A stretch of DNA of 64,000 bases from Polytrichum commune. Taxonomy: Eukaryota; Streptophyta; Polytrichopsida; Polytrichales; Polytrichaceae. The position numbers and the translations under genes are program-made. The stretch covers positions 27,218,001 through 27,282,000 of the forward strand of contig OX485804.1 in NCBI GenBank assembly GCA_950295325.1, given 5' to 3'. Within the stretch, counting starts at the first letter, position 1. Each line of letters begins with the position of its first letter. The notes below the pieces were generated by a model. The model had not been told where the DNA came from and ran no database searches. It saw only the letters and a list, made by a program, of their open reading frames with translations. Below, one piece after another: positions 20,947 to 31,705 of the stretch.

Positions 20947-22864
20947 TATGAGCCCAAAATGGTTGCTCATATTTGTTTTATGCTTAGAATTTACTTAGAA
21001 TTGCATTCGGAGTGTTATTGAAACAATTAAAAGTATAAAAAGAGTGAGGCTTGGTGCGGGTTATGTTTTGGGCCTTAAGCCTATTTTGTGTGATTAATTA
21101 GAAGCTTAGTGGCATTAGGAAGAGTTTGGGGTGAGTGAGTAGTATTGGTGAGGCAAAGAGAAGTGCCTTGGATTTAAATGTTTGATTTAGAAAACGTTTG
21201 TGTTGATTTAGGGGGTGAGGGTTTAGTGGATAGGATAAGGTCCTACTAAGTAGGAGAAGGTTAAGGGGTTGTGGTCTTGGGTGCCCTCCCCTCCTCCTCC
21301 TCTCCTCTCTTCTTTCTTCTTCCTTCTTCTCCTCACCTCTCTTTCTTTCTTTCTTTCTTTCTTCTCAAGAAGGTTGAGCTCTTAGAGCGGGGAAGAAGGT
21401 ACATTAGGGGAAGACTTATTAGGATTAGTGGAATTAGGTAGGTGCATTAGGGTAACACTTATTAGGATTAATGGAATTAGGTAGGTGCATTAGGGGAAGA
21501 CTTATTAGACTTAGTGGACTTAGGAAGGGAACTGTTGGTTGCTGGAGTTGGACTGCTGGGCCGAAGCCTGGTGTTGAAGTTGGACTGCTGGCCGAAGCAT
21601 GGTTGCTGGAGTTGGACTGCTAGGCCAAAGCCTGGTGGCTGGGAGTTGGACTGTTGGGCCGAAGCCTGGTGGCTGGGAGTTGGACTGTTGGGCCGAAGCC
21701 TGGTGGCTGGGAGTTGGACTGTTGGGCCGAAGCCTGGTTGCTGGAGTTGGACTGCTGGGCCGAAGCTTGGTGCTGAAGTTGGACTGCTGGCCGAAGCCTG
21801 GTTGTTGGAGTTGGACTGCTGGCCGAAGCCTGGTGTTGAAGTTGGACTGTTGGGCCGAAGCCTGGTGTTGAAGTTGGACTGCTGGCCGAAGCATGGTGTT
21901 GAAGTTGGACTGCTGGCCGAAGCATGGTTGCTGGAGTTGGAATGCTGGGCCGAAGCCTGGTGGCTGGGAGTTGGACTGTTGGGCCGAAGCCTGGTGGCTG
22001 GGAGTTGGACTGTTGGGCCGAAGCCTGGTGGCTGGAGTTGGACTGTTGGGCCGAAGCCTGGTGCTGAAGTTGGACTGTTGGGTCGAAGCCTGGTGCTGAA
22101 GTTGGACTGTTGGGCCGAAGCCTGGTTGCTGGAGTTGGATTGTTGGGCCGAAGCCTGGTGGCTGGGAATTGGACTGTTGGGCCGAAGCCTGGTGGCTGGA
22201 GTTGGACTGTTGGGCCGAAGTCTGGTTGCTGGAGTTGGACTGCTGGGCCGAAGCCTGGTGGCTGGGAGTTGGACTGCTGGTCCGAAACCTGGTGGCTGGG
22301 AGTTGGACTGCTGGGCCGAAGCCTGGTGGCTGGGAGTTGGACTGCTGGTCCGAAACCTGGTGGCTGGGAGTTGGACTGCTGGGCCGAAGCCTGGTTGTTG
22401 GAGTTGGACTGTTGGGCCGAAGCCTGGTGGTTGGGAGTTGGACTGCTGGGCCGAAGCCTGGTTGCTGGAGTTGGACTGCTGGGTTATGAGAAGAGACTAA
22501 GGTTATTTATTATGGAGGCTATTTAATTAAAACAAGGGGGGGGGGGAAGATTTAATTAAGAGCTCAACTCATTAGGGAATTAGCGGGGTTAGATTCATGT
22601 AAATTAGATGGTGGCATAAGGGAATAAGCTTTAGTAGGGATTGAAGTGTGGGGTTGTGAATTAGTGGAGGAGAAAAGGAAGAAATAGAGAAGAGCATTTT
22701 TCAATGCTTGTACTCGTGGTATGAAATAAATTGGTGTGCAAGAGTTGATGGGAAACGAAATGGATTTGTACGGAGTTGATAAGATGGAGTTATGGAAACA
22801 TGAATGTGATACCCATTCCCTCACCCGGACTAGGACGCTTAAGGGTGGGTGGTTCGGCCTCACA
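20947..22864 (+). repeat. Ty3 3' LTR
   Basis: It spans 1,918 bp from TATGAGCCC to GGCCTCACA and is followed by the target duplication CACTC. Its left 338 bp equal the 5' LTR with two differences. Then comes a C/T-rich tract (21283-21367, including CTTT repeats) that is the uninterrupted counterpart of the nested insertion site. A 29-unit minisatellite follows, then a final ~380 bp shared with the 5' LTR. It is twice the length of the 5' LTR (949 bp without the insertion), almost entirely because of the minisatellite. Confidence 0.92.
21531..22482. repeat. 31-34-bp LTR minisatellite, about 29 units
   Basis: The core is GGAGTTGGACTGCTGGGCCG followed by AAGCCTGGT. Counting GTTGGA-type cores gives 29 units. 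Variants are 31 bp (GTGTTGAAG type), 33 bp (GTTGCTGGAG type) and 34 bp (GTGGCTGGGAG type). Runs of the same variant suggest block duplications. Because the unit lacks stops, all three forward frames stay open for hundreds of bases; these frames are repeat artefacts and not genes. Confidence 0.95.
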
Positions 22865-22869
22865 CACTC
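22865..22869. repeat. Target-site duplication CACTC, right copy
   Basis: It matches 4562-4566 and directly follows the 3' LTR end CTCACA. Confidence 0.85.
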
Positions 22870-24100
22870 GTGCAACAAGTTTCTTGTTGATTTATTATAT
22901 ACATATGGTACATGAAATTGACTGACCCTTCATTTAGTTTAGTCCAAAGTGTCCAAAAAAAAAGGCTTGATTTACTAAGAATTGAAATAGATAACATGAA
23001 AATAAGTATTATTAAACAATCATAATATGGTGTCCATTTGATCCATTCCTCTTAGAAATTTATCCAATTACTCTAAGCAACTCTAGGGGTGGGCACTTTC
23101 AAAATTGTAGAAAACCCCGTGCAAGAAAATGTAGGGTGGATTTTATTCAAGACACATAATTTTTACATTTTTCTTAGATATACAATAGCGTCCTCTAAAT
23201 GCAAATTTGTGTTATTTTTTTATTAGATTTATTGTAGTATAAATAGAATTAAGTTAATATTTTTACTTATTTATAGGTTCAACATAAACCATCTGTCACT
23301 AGTGGCATTGGATGAGAAATAAGCAAAATGTATGTGGACATGTGGATGGATTTGTTGAAACGGTCGCCTTTGGATGAAAGTACCGTCATCCGGCGATGCA
23401 AGGGTTGGCTAGCTTAGTTAGGGTTTCCTGGGGGGGTCAAGAATCATACACAATATGCTCAAGTTTGTGGTATGATGGTTAATGTGTGTAATGTGCAGAG
23501 TGAAATTTGCGCAGTGTAATGTATGCATAGTGTATTGTATGCGTAATGTATATGCAAATTGTTCTCATGAAATTTCTAACTTATAAATAAGATAGGGTGA
23601 TTATAATTATGTGACTCTTAAATTTATATATAATGATAGGGTGTTAAAAAACAACATCCAGTAAAAATTAAGCTACTTGTAGGGTGGAAAATATTCAACG
23701 TAGGAAGGTAAATTACCCCACCCCCCCCAATTGAATAAGGGATTATCGCACGTGTATAAATAATGTAGGTGCAACCTCCATGAAGCAACTATGGAGTGAG
23801 AGAGAGAGAGAGATACAAGCGTACATTCCCATTCATCCAATAAGCGGGTAAAAAATCGTAATTAAGCATAATGAAGCCTAGACAAGTGTAATTAAGCACA
23901 TCAATCATCATATACATATTACATAATGATTAGGGGCATTTTACGAAATTTAACTATATATTTTGCCATAAGGAATATTCTTGATTCAATTGGACTTAAA
24001 TATGATCATTTAAGATTATATAGACATTTGACACATATTCACACTTAATTCATTTGAGTGTGTATGATTACTTTGTGAAAATAGAATATATTATTTTTAG
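22870..24100. other. AT-rich intergenic DNA
   Basis: No ORF of note. There is a C-rich run near 23719-23727 and a (GA)n run near 23798-23812. I see no transposon ends. Confidence 0.45.
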
Positions 24101-24360
24101 GAGACGATTAGGGTAATTGCCCGAGGAATTTCCCTAAAAGGTAAAGGAATTCCCCGTGGCTGATGGGGGCGGACCTGTCCCTTCTGGGCTGGGGCGGACG
24201 GTCCGCTCTGCCTCCCACAGCTGGTGGAGGGAGGGCTGCCATCCAATGCCCGATGAATTTCGTCGCCCTCCGCCTGGCCAAGTGGCGGAGGAACCCTCAT
24301 ATGCGCAACACTAACATCCCACTATTATATTCCGAGGACGCACACCACTGAGTAATGTTA
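24101..24360. other. GC-rich island of unknown origin
   Basis: Base composition rises sharply here relative to both sides. Short palindromic phrases occur (GGCGGACGGTCCGC near 24192-24205), and 62- and 67-codon frames overlap on opposite strands. It may be the end of a GC-rich transposon or a gene fragment. Nothing is recognisable. Confidence 0.3.
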
Positions 24361-24609
24361 TGTCATTTGAAATGAATCACCAACAAATCTATAGGGAGTC
24401 AAGTTTTTATGTTGGATGGATGGATGAGAGGTACACTTGTATACAATTACACAATTTATAATTCCCTCTCTCCGTAACTGTAGGTAGCAGGAATCATCAT
24501 AAGGACCATAGCTATGGTGAAAGACTCTCTGCTTGCAGTGTACTCTAGCTATGGTGAAAGGAAGCAGAGTTTAACATCCAGAACTACTTGCACCTCTCGG
24601 TGAGCCTCC

Positions 24610-24616
24610 TATATAA
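24610..24616 (+). promoter_or_regulatory. TATA box of small gene copy 1
   Basis: TATATAA lies 41 bp upstream of the ATG at 24651. The same element and spacing recur in copy 2, which supports a real promoter. Confidence 0.5.
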
Positions 24617-24650
24617 TAGCTCAAGGAATGATCGAAGCTCATTGTCAGCC

Positions 24651-24752
24651 ATGGACCCAGCTGCTTGCATTCTTCACTTCCTAGCTCTAGACTACAGACC
24701 GCAACGACAGTTTGAAGGAGCAATTGCTGCTTACAAATCTTGGTTAGCCTAG
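24651..24752 (+). pseudogene. Small gene copy 1 (33 codons before a premature stop)
   Basis: The frame starts MDPAACILHFLALD and ends at TAG 24750-24752. It is clearly paralogous to copy 2 (24939-25130): the start, the HFLALD block, the RQFE block and the KSW block align in order. Copy 2 continues for about 30 more residues after KSW, where copy 1 has the TAG. The family is a small protein of about 63 residues that I do not recognise. The upstream region (A-G-C-T-A-T-G-G-T-G-A-A-A-G and CAGAACTACTTGCA) is also duplicated, so the whole promoter-gene unit was copied. An alternative reading is that an intron begins near the stop. Confidence 0.45.
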
Positions 24753-24896
24753 ATGAAAGCTCAACTCTTGGGAAATTTTCTGAGCTTTTGGTAGGATAGG
24801 CGACATGGAGAGACTCAACATGCGGTGTACTCTAGCTGTGGTGAAAGAATAGACAGATCAGCCTTCAGAACTACTTGCAAATCCTTGTGTCCCTGC

Positions 24897-24903
24897 TATA
24901 TAA
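24897..24903 (+). promoter_or_regulatory. TATA box of small gene copy 2
   Basis: TATATAA lies 42 bp upstream of the ATG at 24939, with the surrounding CTATATAA-TAGCTCAAG context shared with copy 1. Confidence 0.5.
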
Positions 24904-24938
24904 GTAGCTCAAGCGATGGTCGAAGCTTTTCATCAGCC

Positions 24939-25130
24939 ATGGATCCTGCTTGCATTCGTCACTTCCTAGCTCTAGACTAGCACACACCACAAACTAGACA
25001 GTTTGAAGAAATTATAGGTGCCTGCAAATCTTGGTATGCCGAGATGATGATAGCGGGATGGTTTTCGGAGTCTGTTGCAAGTGCGTTTGAGGTTTACCAA
25101 ATTGCTACAATACTTTGGAAATGTTTTTAG
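24939..25130 (+). pseudogene. Small gene copy 2 (in-frame stop at codon 14)
   Basis: The frame begins MDPACIRHFLALD, then has a TAG at 24978-24980. It stays in the same frame through RQFEEIIGACKSW and a hydrophobic C-terminal stretch to TAG 25128-25130, 64 codons in all. Copy 1 has Tyr at the stop position, so a point change probably broke copy 2. No signal peptide or known domain is visible. The pair sits head to tail, about 288 bp apart from ATG to ATG. Programmed readthrough seems unlikely but cannot be excluded. Confidence 0.45.
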
Positions 25131-25766
25131 GTTGGATCTGTGCATGGAAGGTGAAGCTGGATAGAGACAAGCACTTCAAATATGCTCATCTGTGTGTAGG
25201 CTAGTGTTTATGTGCATTGGAGTATGGTTTTTAGTATAACTCATTTCAAGATGTATAACATTGCTTGCATTTAATGCATGGTGGGGGCTTGCACTGTTCG
25301 GGCCTTTATGATAATTTATGATGACCAACTGGGGGTTTTTGATGGATGCAATCTACAGGAACAATATGATGCAAAGGAGGACAGTCTTGCTTCACCGAAT
25401 CTCACAAGTCTTGTGTTTGCAAACTTTTATTCTTCCAATCTTCTGCCCCAGGTGAGCCCAACTTACCTTCGTCCATGTGTCAAGTTCTTTAGGTTGCGAC
25501 TAGGGTTCTCCCACAAAGCATAACTTGACAGGTAGCAAGTTACTTAATTTCATCTGAATAACATGAAGGATGGTGCTGGGAATGATAAAGATTATGGGGG
25601 ATATTGACTTGTAACCAATCCTTTCATTCTGACCCTTCAACAACCATTCTAAACCTTTTGCAATGTACTAATTAACTTTTTCCCTCAATGCTTTCCGTCC
25701 TCTTGTATGTATGTCATGTCCTCTTGTATATATGACTGAAAGCTTCTGTTAAATTGGATGGTCACT
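25131..25766. other. Region downstream of the small gene pair
   Basis: It contains an 81-codon frame (25278-25523, +) with no recognisable motif, possibly a chance ORF, followed by AT-rich DNA. Nothing else is supportable. Confidence 0.35.
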
Positions 25767-26160
25767 TCATGTGTTAATCAATGAAGTGTTTCCGATTAAT
25801 ATATCCTCGGCTCTCCTTGAGTGCAGCATGTGGAGTGAAACTAGAGCTGCAGACCCGGCCTCTATGGAGGAATTATCCGTCCCCACAATAATGGAGGGAT
25901 TCCTTGAATGCCGTGGAGCTCGGCTCTCCTGCGACATCAGCGATGTCGCGAGAAGATGAATCTCAGCCTCTTTTGTGGCCGCCCCGGATGTTGCATTCCA
26001 ACTCGGTGCTGCTAGTTGCCCCCTTGCTTGCACACTAAAGGTCAGATTCGTATTCCGGATGGAACGGATCCAAGTAGCTGTGACATTGAGTTTCCTCGGG
26101 TTCACCAACATCTGGTTGGTGAACCACGTAACAACCGTCGCAAAGGTTGCACTTTAGGAT
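25767..26160 (-). pseudogene. Unidentified gene fragment, minus strand
   Basis: A 114-codon frame runs from 26111 to 25767 on the minus strand. The same frame continues upstream through a VVTWFTNQML block. A related VVTWFTFSNKML block occurs on the plus strand at about 26625-26660, so this is one arm of an inverted duplicated gene fragment. The product has alternating polar and hydrophobic residues and no known motif. The upstream part is interrupted by stops. Confidence 0.3.
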
Positions 26161-26690
26161 GTGGCGAGCACTACTCCAGCTTACTCGCGGGGTTATTGGG
26201 GACTCGGCGTGACAGCAGTTCGGCTGGCTCTTTTTGGGGCTGCTAGAATATAGCACATATTTCTTGTGATCTTGCAGATGGCGGGGAACATTCTAGAAGG
26301 GAGAGTGTATTTTGAGGATTCCGGCACAATTGTTGGGATACTCAAGAACAATCTCTTGATCTGTAAACTTAACGTGTTTCTTAACATGTGCTCCAGAGTC
26401 CTTGCAATAGAACCTCCCTTCTAAAGAAGTTCACCACCATCTGCAATAACACAACGTATATGTGCATTATTCTCGCCGCCCCAATCAGACTCAGCAGTAA
26501 TGCTTTCACATCGATTTCCTGGTAACCACTGCGCTCCAGCCGAAGTTCCTGGGAACCACTGCACTCCAGCCCAAGTTGCGCGCCAGCCCAAGTTGCGTTG
26601 CCGGATCATTACTGCAGCCGTTAAGAAGGTCGTTACGTGGTTCACTTTCTCCAACAAGATGTTGCTGACCTTGCAGAAACAGCATGTCAT
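26095..26690. repeat. Imperfect inverted duplication of a gene fragment
   Basis: Sequence read on the minus strand from about 26300 to 26095 resembles sequence on the plus strand from about 26430 to 26680. Shared blocks in order are ACCATCTGCAA-A-CACAA, ATATGTGC-TTATTCT, GCCGCCCCAA, and GTTACGTGGTTCAC followed by CAAGATGTTG. The arms are clearly diverged. The plus arm also has small tandem duplications of GGAACCACTGCACTCCAG near 26520-26600. Transcripts could fold back into a long hairpin. Confidence 0.4.
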
Positions 26691-27557
26691 GTAGCTACTT
26701 GCTAGTTTTTGCTCATAGCTGGATAAATCTCTAAGAGGAAAAGATCAGTTGGGCACCATTTCATCAATTTTACATCAATGTTTTCTGTTTCAACTCTGAG
26801 TAGAAACTTTCTTTGATGCTCTAAATTGAATTGAATGAAGGTTCACTAGTCTTTGATACCATAGGGGTTACTGTGAGGAGGGGTTAACTTCCATCTGAGG
26901 AATAGCCTAAGGTGCTGCTCCTTCGGGATTTAGTGGGTAGACTTGAGGTCCACAAGAATCAAGGCTTCGTCCATCTTCGATTCTTTAACTAAGCTCCTAG
27001 AAATGAATATCGCTGTCCCGGGAAAATGAAATCCCGGGAAAATACTGTTTACAATTCATTCATTCTTTCCATACGTCACATGATTTTCTACAGATAGTGC
27101 TGCACGCATGTAATTTCATGAGCACATGAGGGGTTGTATGATTGAGACGTGCCTACCATTGAGAATATAATATCCGTAACCTTCAATTCTTGCAAGATTT
27201 TTATTTGTTTGACCGTTGTTCTTATCCTTCCCTTGCCGGCTGCATCAAAGAAGAGGTTAACCTTACCCTGCGAGGGGAGCTCAATTCCACTAACCGCCCA
27301 ACTTTGGTTTCGACCCAACATTAATTACTGCAAACTTAGCACCATACGTTAGGTGTGAGGAAAGGCGTGGGGTGAAATGCTGCTGTTACTTCAGGACTAG
27401 TTCTTCGGGACTAGGGAGGAGATTAAGGGCCAATTTAAACAAGTTGCTGCTCAACTTCCAAATTTTTACTTTCCTGAAGTTCCAAATTGAAGCTCAGAAC
27501 TGAACCTCAATTTCGTGTGCAATTGGGTCGACGGAGATCCAGAAGCAGGACCTCCTT
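26691..27557. other. Intergenic DNA without a supportable gene
   Basis: Only short frames occur. A CCCGGGAAAATGAAATCCCGGG inverted motif lies near 27017-27039. No transposon end is evident. Confidence 0.35.
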
Positions 27558-27998
27558 TTGTTCAACCAGGATGGCTCAAATGTGGCGAAATTCGAGCTGT
27601 ATTGGTTGAAACTGGTGTGTAGGTGGTTCCGGGATTTTGATGAGTTCGGAGAAAGGCAAGCTGTTTCTGGAAACGGTGACCACCCGTGCTACAAGTGTTG
27701 TTATTTGTACTCTTCATGTAGTTATTATGTAGGCAATCGTATATCAAAAGACCTAAAGACCATGGACATGATGTACGCAAACATTTGGCATCGAATTGAA
27801 GAGATTAAAGCGGATGTGCGGTGGCAGATTCGTCGGAAGTCCGGATTGGCCAAAAATGTGCGGAATCACGTAATTATCAGTGTTGAACAAAAGGGGGGTT
27901 GCCTCCGCCTCTCAGAAGTGTTGGTGCAATCCCATCAAGGAAGCCGTGTTGTTGAACGGTACCGCCCATGGAGTCCAATGCGTAGTGGGGTCTTGTAG
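27558..27998 (+). CDS. Unidentified ORF with FNQ-GSN block
   Basis: The frame is open for about 146 codons from a TTG and stays open somewhat further upstream; it lacks a clear ATG. The block KQDLLLFNQDGSN followed by F and W resembles the minus-strand ORF at 47129-47530 (EAELRVMFNQYGSN, then F and W), so the two may be paralogous exons. The rest is Cys-rich near residue 50, then helical and basic. The function is unknown. It overlaps the end of a minus-strand ORF by 64 bp. It may be an exon of a decayed gene. Confidence 0.3.
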   Translation: MFNQDGSNVAKFELYWLKLVCRWFRDFDEFGERQAVSGNGDHPCYKCCYLYSSCSYYVGNRISKDLKTMDMMYANIWHRIEEIKADVRWQIRRKSGLAKNVRNHVIISVEQKGGCLRLSEVLVQSHQGSRVVERYRPWSPMRSGVL

Positions 27999-28282
27999 TT
28001 TATTGCTGCATATTCCTCTTGTTCATGAGCTGGGAACCGTATGGAGAGCCTAGGGACTTGTCCATTCAAGATGTTCACCTTTGAAAGGAGGCAGTAATAT
28101 TCGGAGCCCTCTGCAAGTGCAGCTTCTGCTCTCGCTCTGTCGATGTCCAATGCAATGCCCAAGTGTGCAAGTCCAGCCTCCTGGCAGAGCTCAAACCAAA
28201 CACTGGCAGTCAAAGTCAAGTTGCCTTCTTGCGCACGCTGAAGTGTTTCGTTGTAGACTTCATACTCCAATAACCTTCGCAT
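27935..28282 (-). CDS. Unidentified ORF, minus strand
   Basis: This 115-codon frame starts at the ATG ending at 28282. The central part is alanine- and glutamate-rich (RARAEAALAEG) and looks like an amphipathic helix, flanked by ordered-looking sequence. That composition is more protein-like than most frames here. I recognise no family. It is probably an exon or fragment. Confidence 0.3.
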   Translation of the reverse strand: MRRLLEYEVYNETLQRAQEGNLTLTASVWFELCQEAGLAHLGIALDIDRARAEAALAEGSEYYCLLSKVNILNGQVPRLSIRFPAHEQEEYAAINYKTPLRIGLHGRYRSTTRLP

Positions 28283-31144
28283 TCTCTGAGAAGTTCTTTT
28301 CGATGATAAGTGTCACTACACATCTAATTAACCCATGCAAGTCTAATAAAAACATGTGGATGAACTTGACTTACGATAGCCTCAAAGCTGAAGATACATA
28401 GCAGTGTCCGGGTCGGATTTTGGCAGAATCGGTCGAGATCCTAGTCCTCCCAAGTCCAACTGGTTACATGTTTACATCTTTCGGTTTTTGTTATTAATTT
28501 GAGGTATACTCTCTAAATTCCTCTAAAATGATTGGTAATTCTTTCCGAAGTCTTGAACTCCAATCGGTTGTTTCTCAACTTCAATCGGTTCATCTGTAAC
28601 TACCTGTCAGTTCTTAATGTTCATTGATAAATAGTACCCAGAACAGGGGTTGATGACAATCAATGACCGGTACATAAACTTAAAGTTTGCAATAGTAATT
28701 GAGCTGATGAAGTATGAAGGAACTCTTACACTCCAGCCTAGACGCATTTTCAAAGTTCTCGCTTCTTCTTTTGGTTATGTGAGGGCCATGATATTTGTGT
28801 GTTTTTCTAACCATATGGATGTGGTCTTTTGACGGTGCCTCATCCTCCAATGGTTTGACGTGTTACGGCTCATAAAACACTCTTCAAGCAATCGTGACAG
28901 AAATAGGTGGTGGCTTTGGCATTGAGAATCGGAGAATTGCCGCATTTAGGAGACTCGTGTAAGATTCGTTGCCTGTGGGTCTAAATAATCAGCAAGATAT
29001 TCAGGACTTCTGGAGAGTCTAGCAATGTTGGGCTGGGTCGTCGTGACACTACACGGGCGGTTTACATTTAGTAACGAGGAAGACAAATAGAATTGGTGAC
29101 ACTAAAAACAATATTTAGTGTAGTCTTGAAGAATTTCACCCATGACCATGGCCTTGCGAATGAACTTAACTCCTAACACCTAACATATAGTAATATAATT
29201 ATACGTTTGCATCAATAATGTGTGGTTGAAACCAAGAGCTCAGGCAGGGCCAAGAGACGATCGACTCCCACATCACGGCACAGTGTGTATGTTTGATAAA
29301 TTTCATTTGATGTTCAACTTCAAATCCAAAGTGTCATGTGATGTTTTCAAAAAAAATAAAAATGAATGTCAATGGACATCTACATTATCTTTGAAAATGT
29401 CACCTCAGTGTCACATGCCTAGTAAGACGTATCATTTCAATTTCTTATGTGTCAATTGACTTGTGGCTTTTTTCTTCACTAGTCACACTACATGTCAAAT
29501 ACTAAATCATGCGTGTCAATTGACGTGCATTTTAATGTTTCTGCAAGTTTTTGCGTGTCAAATGTCAAAACCTTGCAAAAGATTTGTCAAAATAACACCC
29601 TGACTGCACGGCAGTCAATTTTAGCTGCTTCTATCCATCAGCCTGGTATGGATATACCTGAAAACCAAATTTAAATACATGAAAAATTGGAATTAAAATG
29701 TGCTCCGATCATGGTATTTAGTCCCAGAGATGAAGTTCTGGGCCAGGGTTCGGGAGATTTTTGAGCTCAACCAGCTAAAATCCGTCCCTTCATAATTTCT
29801 ACCGGTTTTTTTAGGATTTGATCGGTTGCAAACTTGTTGTCATTAATTTGGATCGGCCAATATCCTATATTTTTTTCAAGTGCCGGTTAATTTCCTCTTC
29901 ATTGTAATGACAACCGGCCAAAAACTCGGGCATTGATAAGTAAGTTGGTTTTCCAATTATATCTACAAACAACATACACCATTCAACAACAATGTCCAAA
30001 GAACATATCAGCATACAACAATAATATGTAATGATATCAACATCCAACAAGAATGATCAACAATTTATCCGTAGTAGGAGTTGAACCTAAAATAAGCCAC
30101 CAACCGGTTGATGGCCATGGATAAACTCTTCTATCATACCTAGGTCTTAAAACCTCATATTAGATTTGAGGCCACAACATGATAAAAGAGTAACCTAACA
30201 TACCATACTATATACAAAAATGAAATTCACCAACTATTAGAGTCAAAATCAACAATATCATCTTCACCTTCAAGAGGAAAACGCCCTGAAAGGTATCTTT
30301 GTGGATGTGAAAACAACCATCTAAACTTTGTAGAGTTCCTTCATAAAGCTATGGCTTCCATTAGTACATTATCAAGATCACCACAAAGATCTTCCATAGA
30401 CACACTCATAATACATTCTAAACGCTAGCCGTCAACAATGAAATGCAATAATGAAGCAAAAGCACCGTTAAGTTTCATGTGACCTACATGGCTGAGAACG
30501 TCCCTCATTCAATATCCGCCTATACCCTCGGGAGACCCAACTCATTTCCACCATTTTCTGAGCCTGAGGGGTTAAATTTCCTACATTATCTCATATTGGT
30601 CGGTTGATTTCCTATACTCTTCATATTTAACTCGGTTATACGGCTGAAATCTCCCCAAAAAAATCGGTAATTTTGCAATTTCACTCGGCTAACTTACAAC
30701 TAGCTGCCGGATCTCCCCGATCATTGTTCTGGGCTGAACTATGCTGGTGGTAGCACTGACACAGCCTTCAAAGCTACTGGAATCTCACGTGACCTTGATT
30801 GCAAACAATGTGAATGTCGTGGAGGTCGTGTGAAGGCATTCAGCATAGCCTGAAAGTCTTCTTACAAAACCTTAACTTAACACAAAAACTGTGAGACACA
30901 CACTGTTGACAACCATCAAGTCATCCCAAGTTCTGGCTGAATCAAAAAGCTCCCCAACTGGGGGGTTCGCAGTTTTTGAACCACCCAGTACTCCAACAGC
31001 TTGGAATGGGCCTGAAATTCAAGTGTGCTCGATTCTCATAATGTTGATGCAGAACAAATTCTGCGCAAACCGGGATCTGGAGCTCATGTGAAGATGTTCA
31101 ACAAAGCCTCAAAGTCTTCATACGATACCTTGAGGAACTGTACC
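28283..31144. other. Intergenic DNA, no convincing gene
   Basis: Short frames only. It contains a MITE remnant (29035-29125, listed separately) and several copies of GTGTCAATTGAC near 29450-29525. The remainder shows nothing supportable. Confidence 0.4.
29035..29125 (-). mobile_element. Fragment of CACTA-type MITE family A
   Basis: The right end reads AATATTTAGTGTAGT, the reverse complement of the family terminus ACTACACTAAATATT. It is preceded by AATAGAATTGGTGACACTA, as in the copies at 32154, 46207 and 60379. Only about 90 bp remain. Confidence 0.5.
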
Positions 31145-31705
31145 ATCATATTCCACCGCCTTCCAATCTCGCCCGAACTTGCTCGTTGCAGAAATACAAC
31201 TAGGTACATATGCCATCTCCAATCTAGAAGAAACCTCCAGGTTAAGGGCGATGGCTTACTATGAGCTTGACCTAACTTTATGCATACAAAAATGCTCATG
31301 TTGCTGCTGAAATTTCTGGTAGCACTTGATGAAATTATCTCCAGGTTTTTAAATTTCTGCAACAGGACTATGCCTACCCAGAAATCTGGGATCTCTAGGA
31401 TGGAAAACAGAGGTGATGCAATTTGAGTTAAGAATTATAATAGATGGAGAATTGGGAGAAAAAAATAGCACGGAATCTAATTATCAAACAGTACTATCCT
31501 CATACTTCTGCAAACATGTTTTTGCAGAACTTTGATCACATCTACACTAAAAATTACACATTGTCACGCAGATGGTCACATTTTCATCCACAGGGAATGT
31601 CAAGTTTTCGCAATGGTATTTTTTAATCCCACCTTTCTTGGTTACTTCTGATGTTTTGCTTCGCCATTGCAAAGCTTACAAGAAGCACATCACAAGTTTC
31701 CAATC
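31145..31705 (+). repeat. Dispersed repeat R1, plus-orientation degraded copy
   Basis: It aligns over its whole length with the reverse complement of about 63195-63780. Shared landmarks in order are CACCGCCTTCCAATCTCGCC, ATGGCTTACTATGAGCTTGA, GATGGAGAATTGGGAG, TTTGATCACATCTACACT and GTTTTGCTTCGCCATTGC. The other copy keeps an open frame; here an indel just after the ATGGCTTAC block shifts it. It is likely a pseudogene or an old transposon copy. Confidence 0.6.

Larger units (their letters stand above)
4567..22864 (+). mobile_element. Ty3/Gypsy LTR retrotransposon carrying a nested retroelement
   Basis: Two long direct repeats flank a gag-protease-RT-RNase H-integrase region in Ty3/Gypsy order. 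The 5' LTR is 4567-4904 plus 13176-13786, split by an 8.3-kb insertion. The 3' LTR is 20947-22864. The 5-bp duplication CACTC flanks the whole. A tRNA-Gly-like primer-binding site lies 4 bases after the 5' LTR. Integrase ends in a GPY-type module and no chromodomain is visible, so it is probably non-chromoviral. About nine differences were counted by eye in roughly 949 comparable LTR bases, apart from minisatellite and pyrimidine-tract length. Gag and pol carry many stops and frameshifts, so this copy cannot make its own proteins. No clear purine tract precedes the 3' LTR. Confidence 0.92.

Noticed and set aside
21514-22526. Long open frames (up to 328 codons) of Trp/Gly/Leu-rich repeats
   Set aside because: They arise because the LTR minisatellite unit lacks stops in every frame. 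They start and end with the repeat array and have no coding context.
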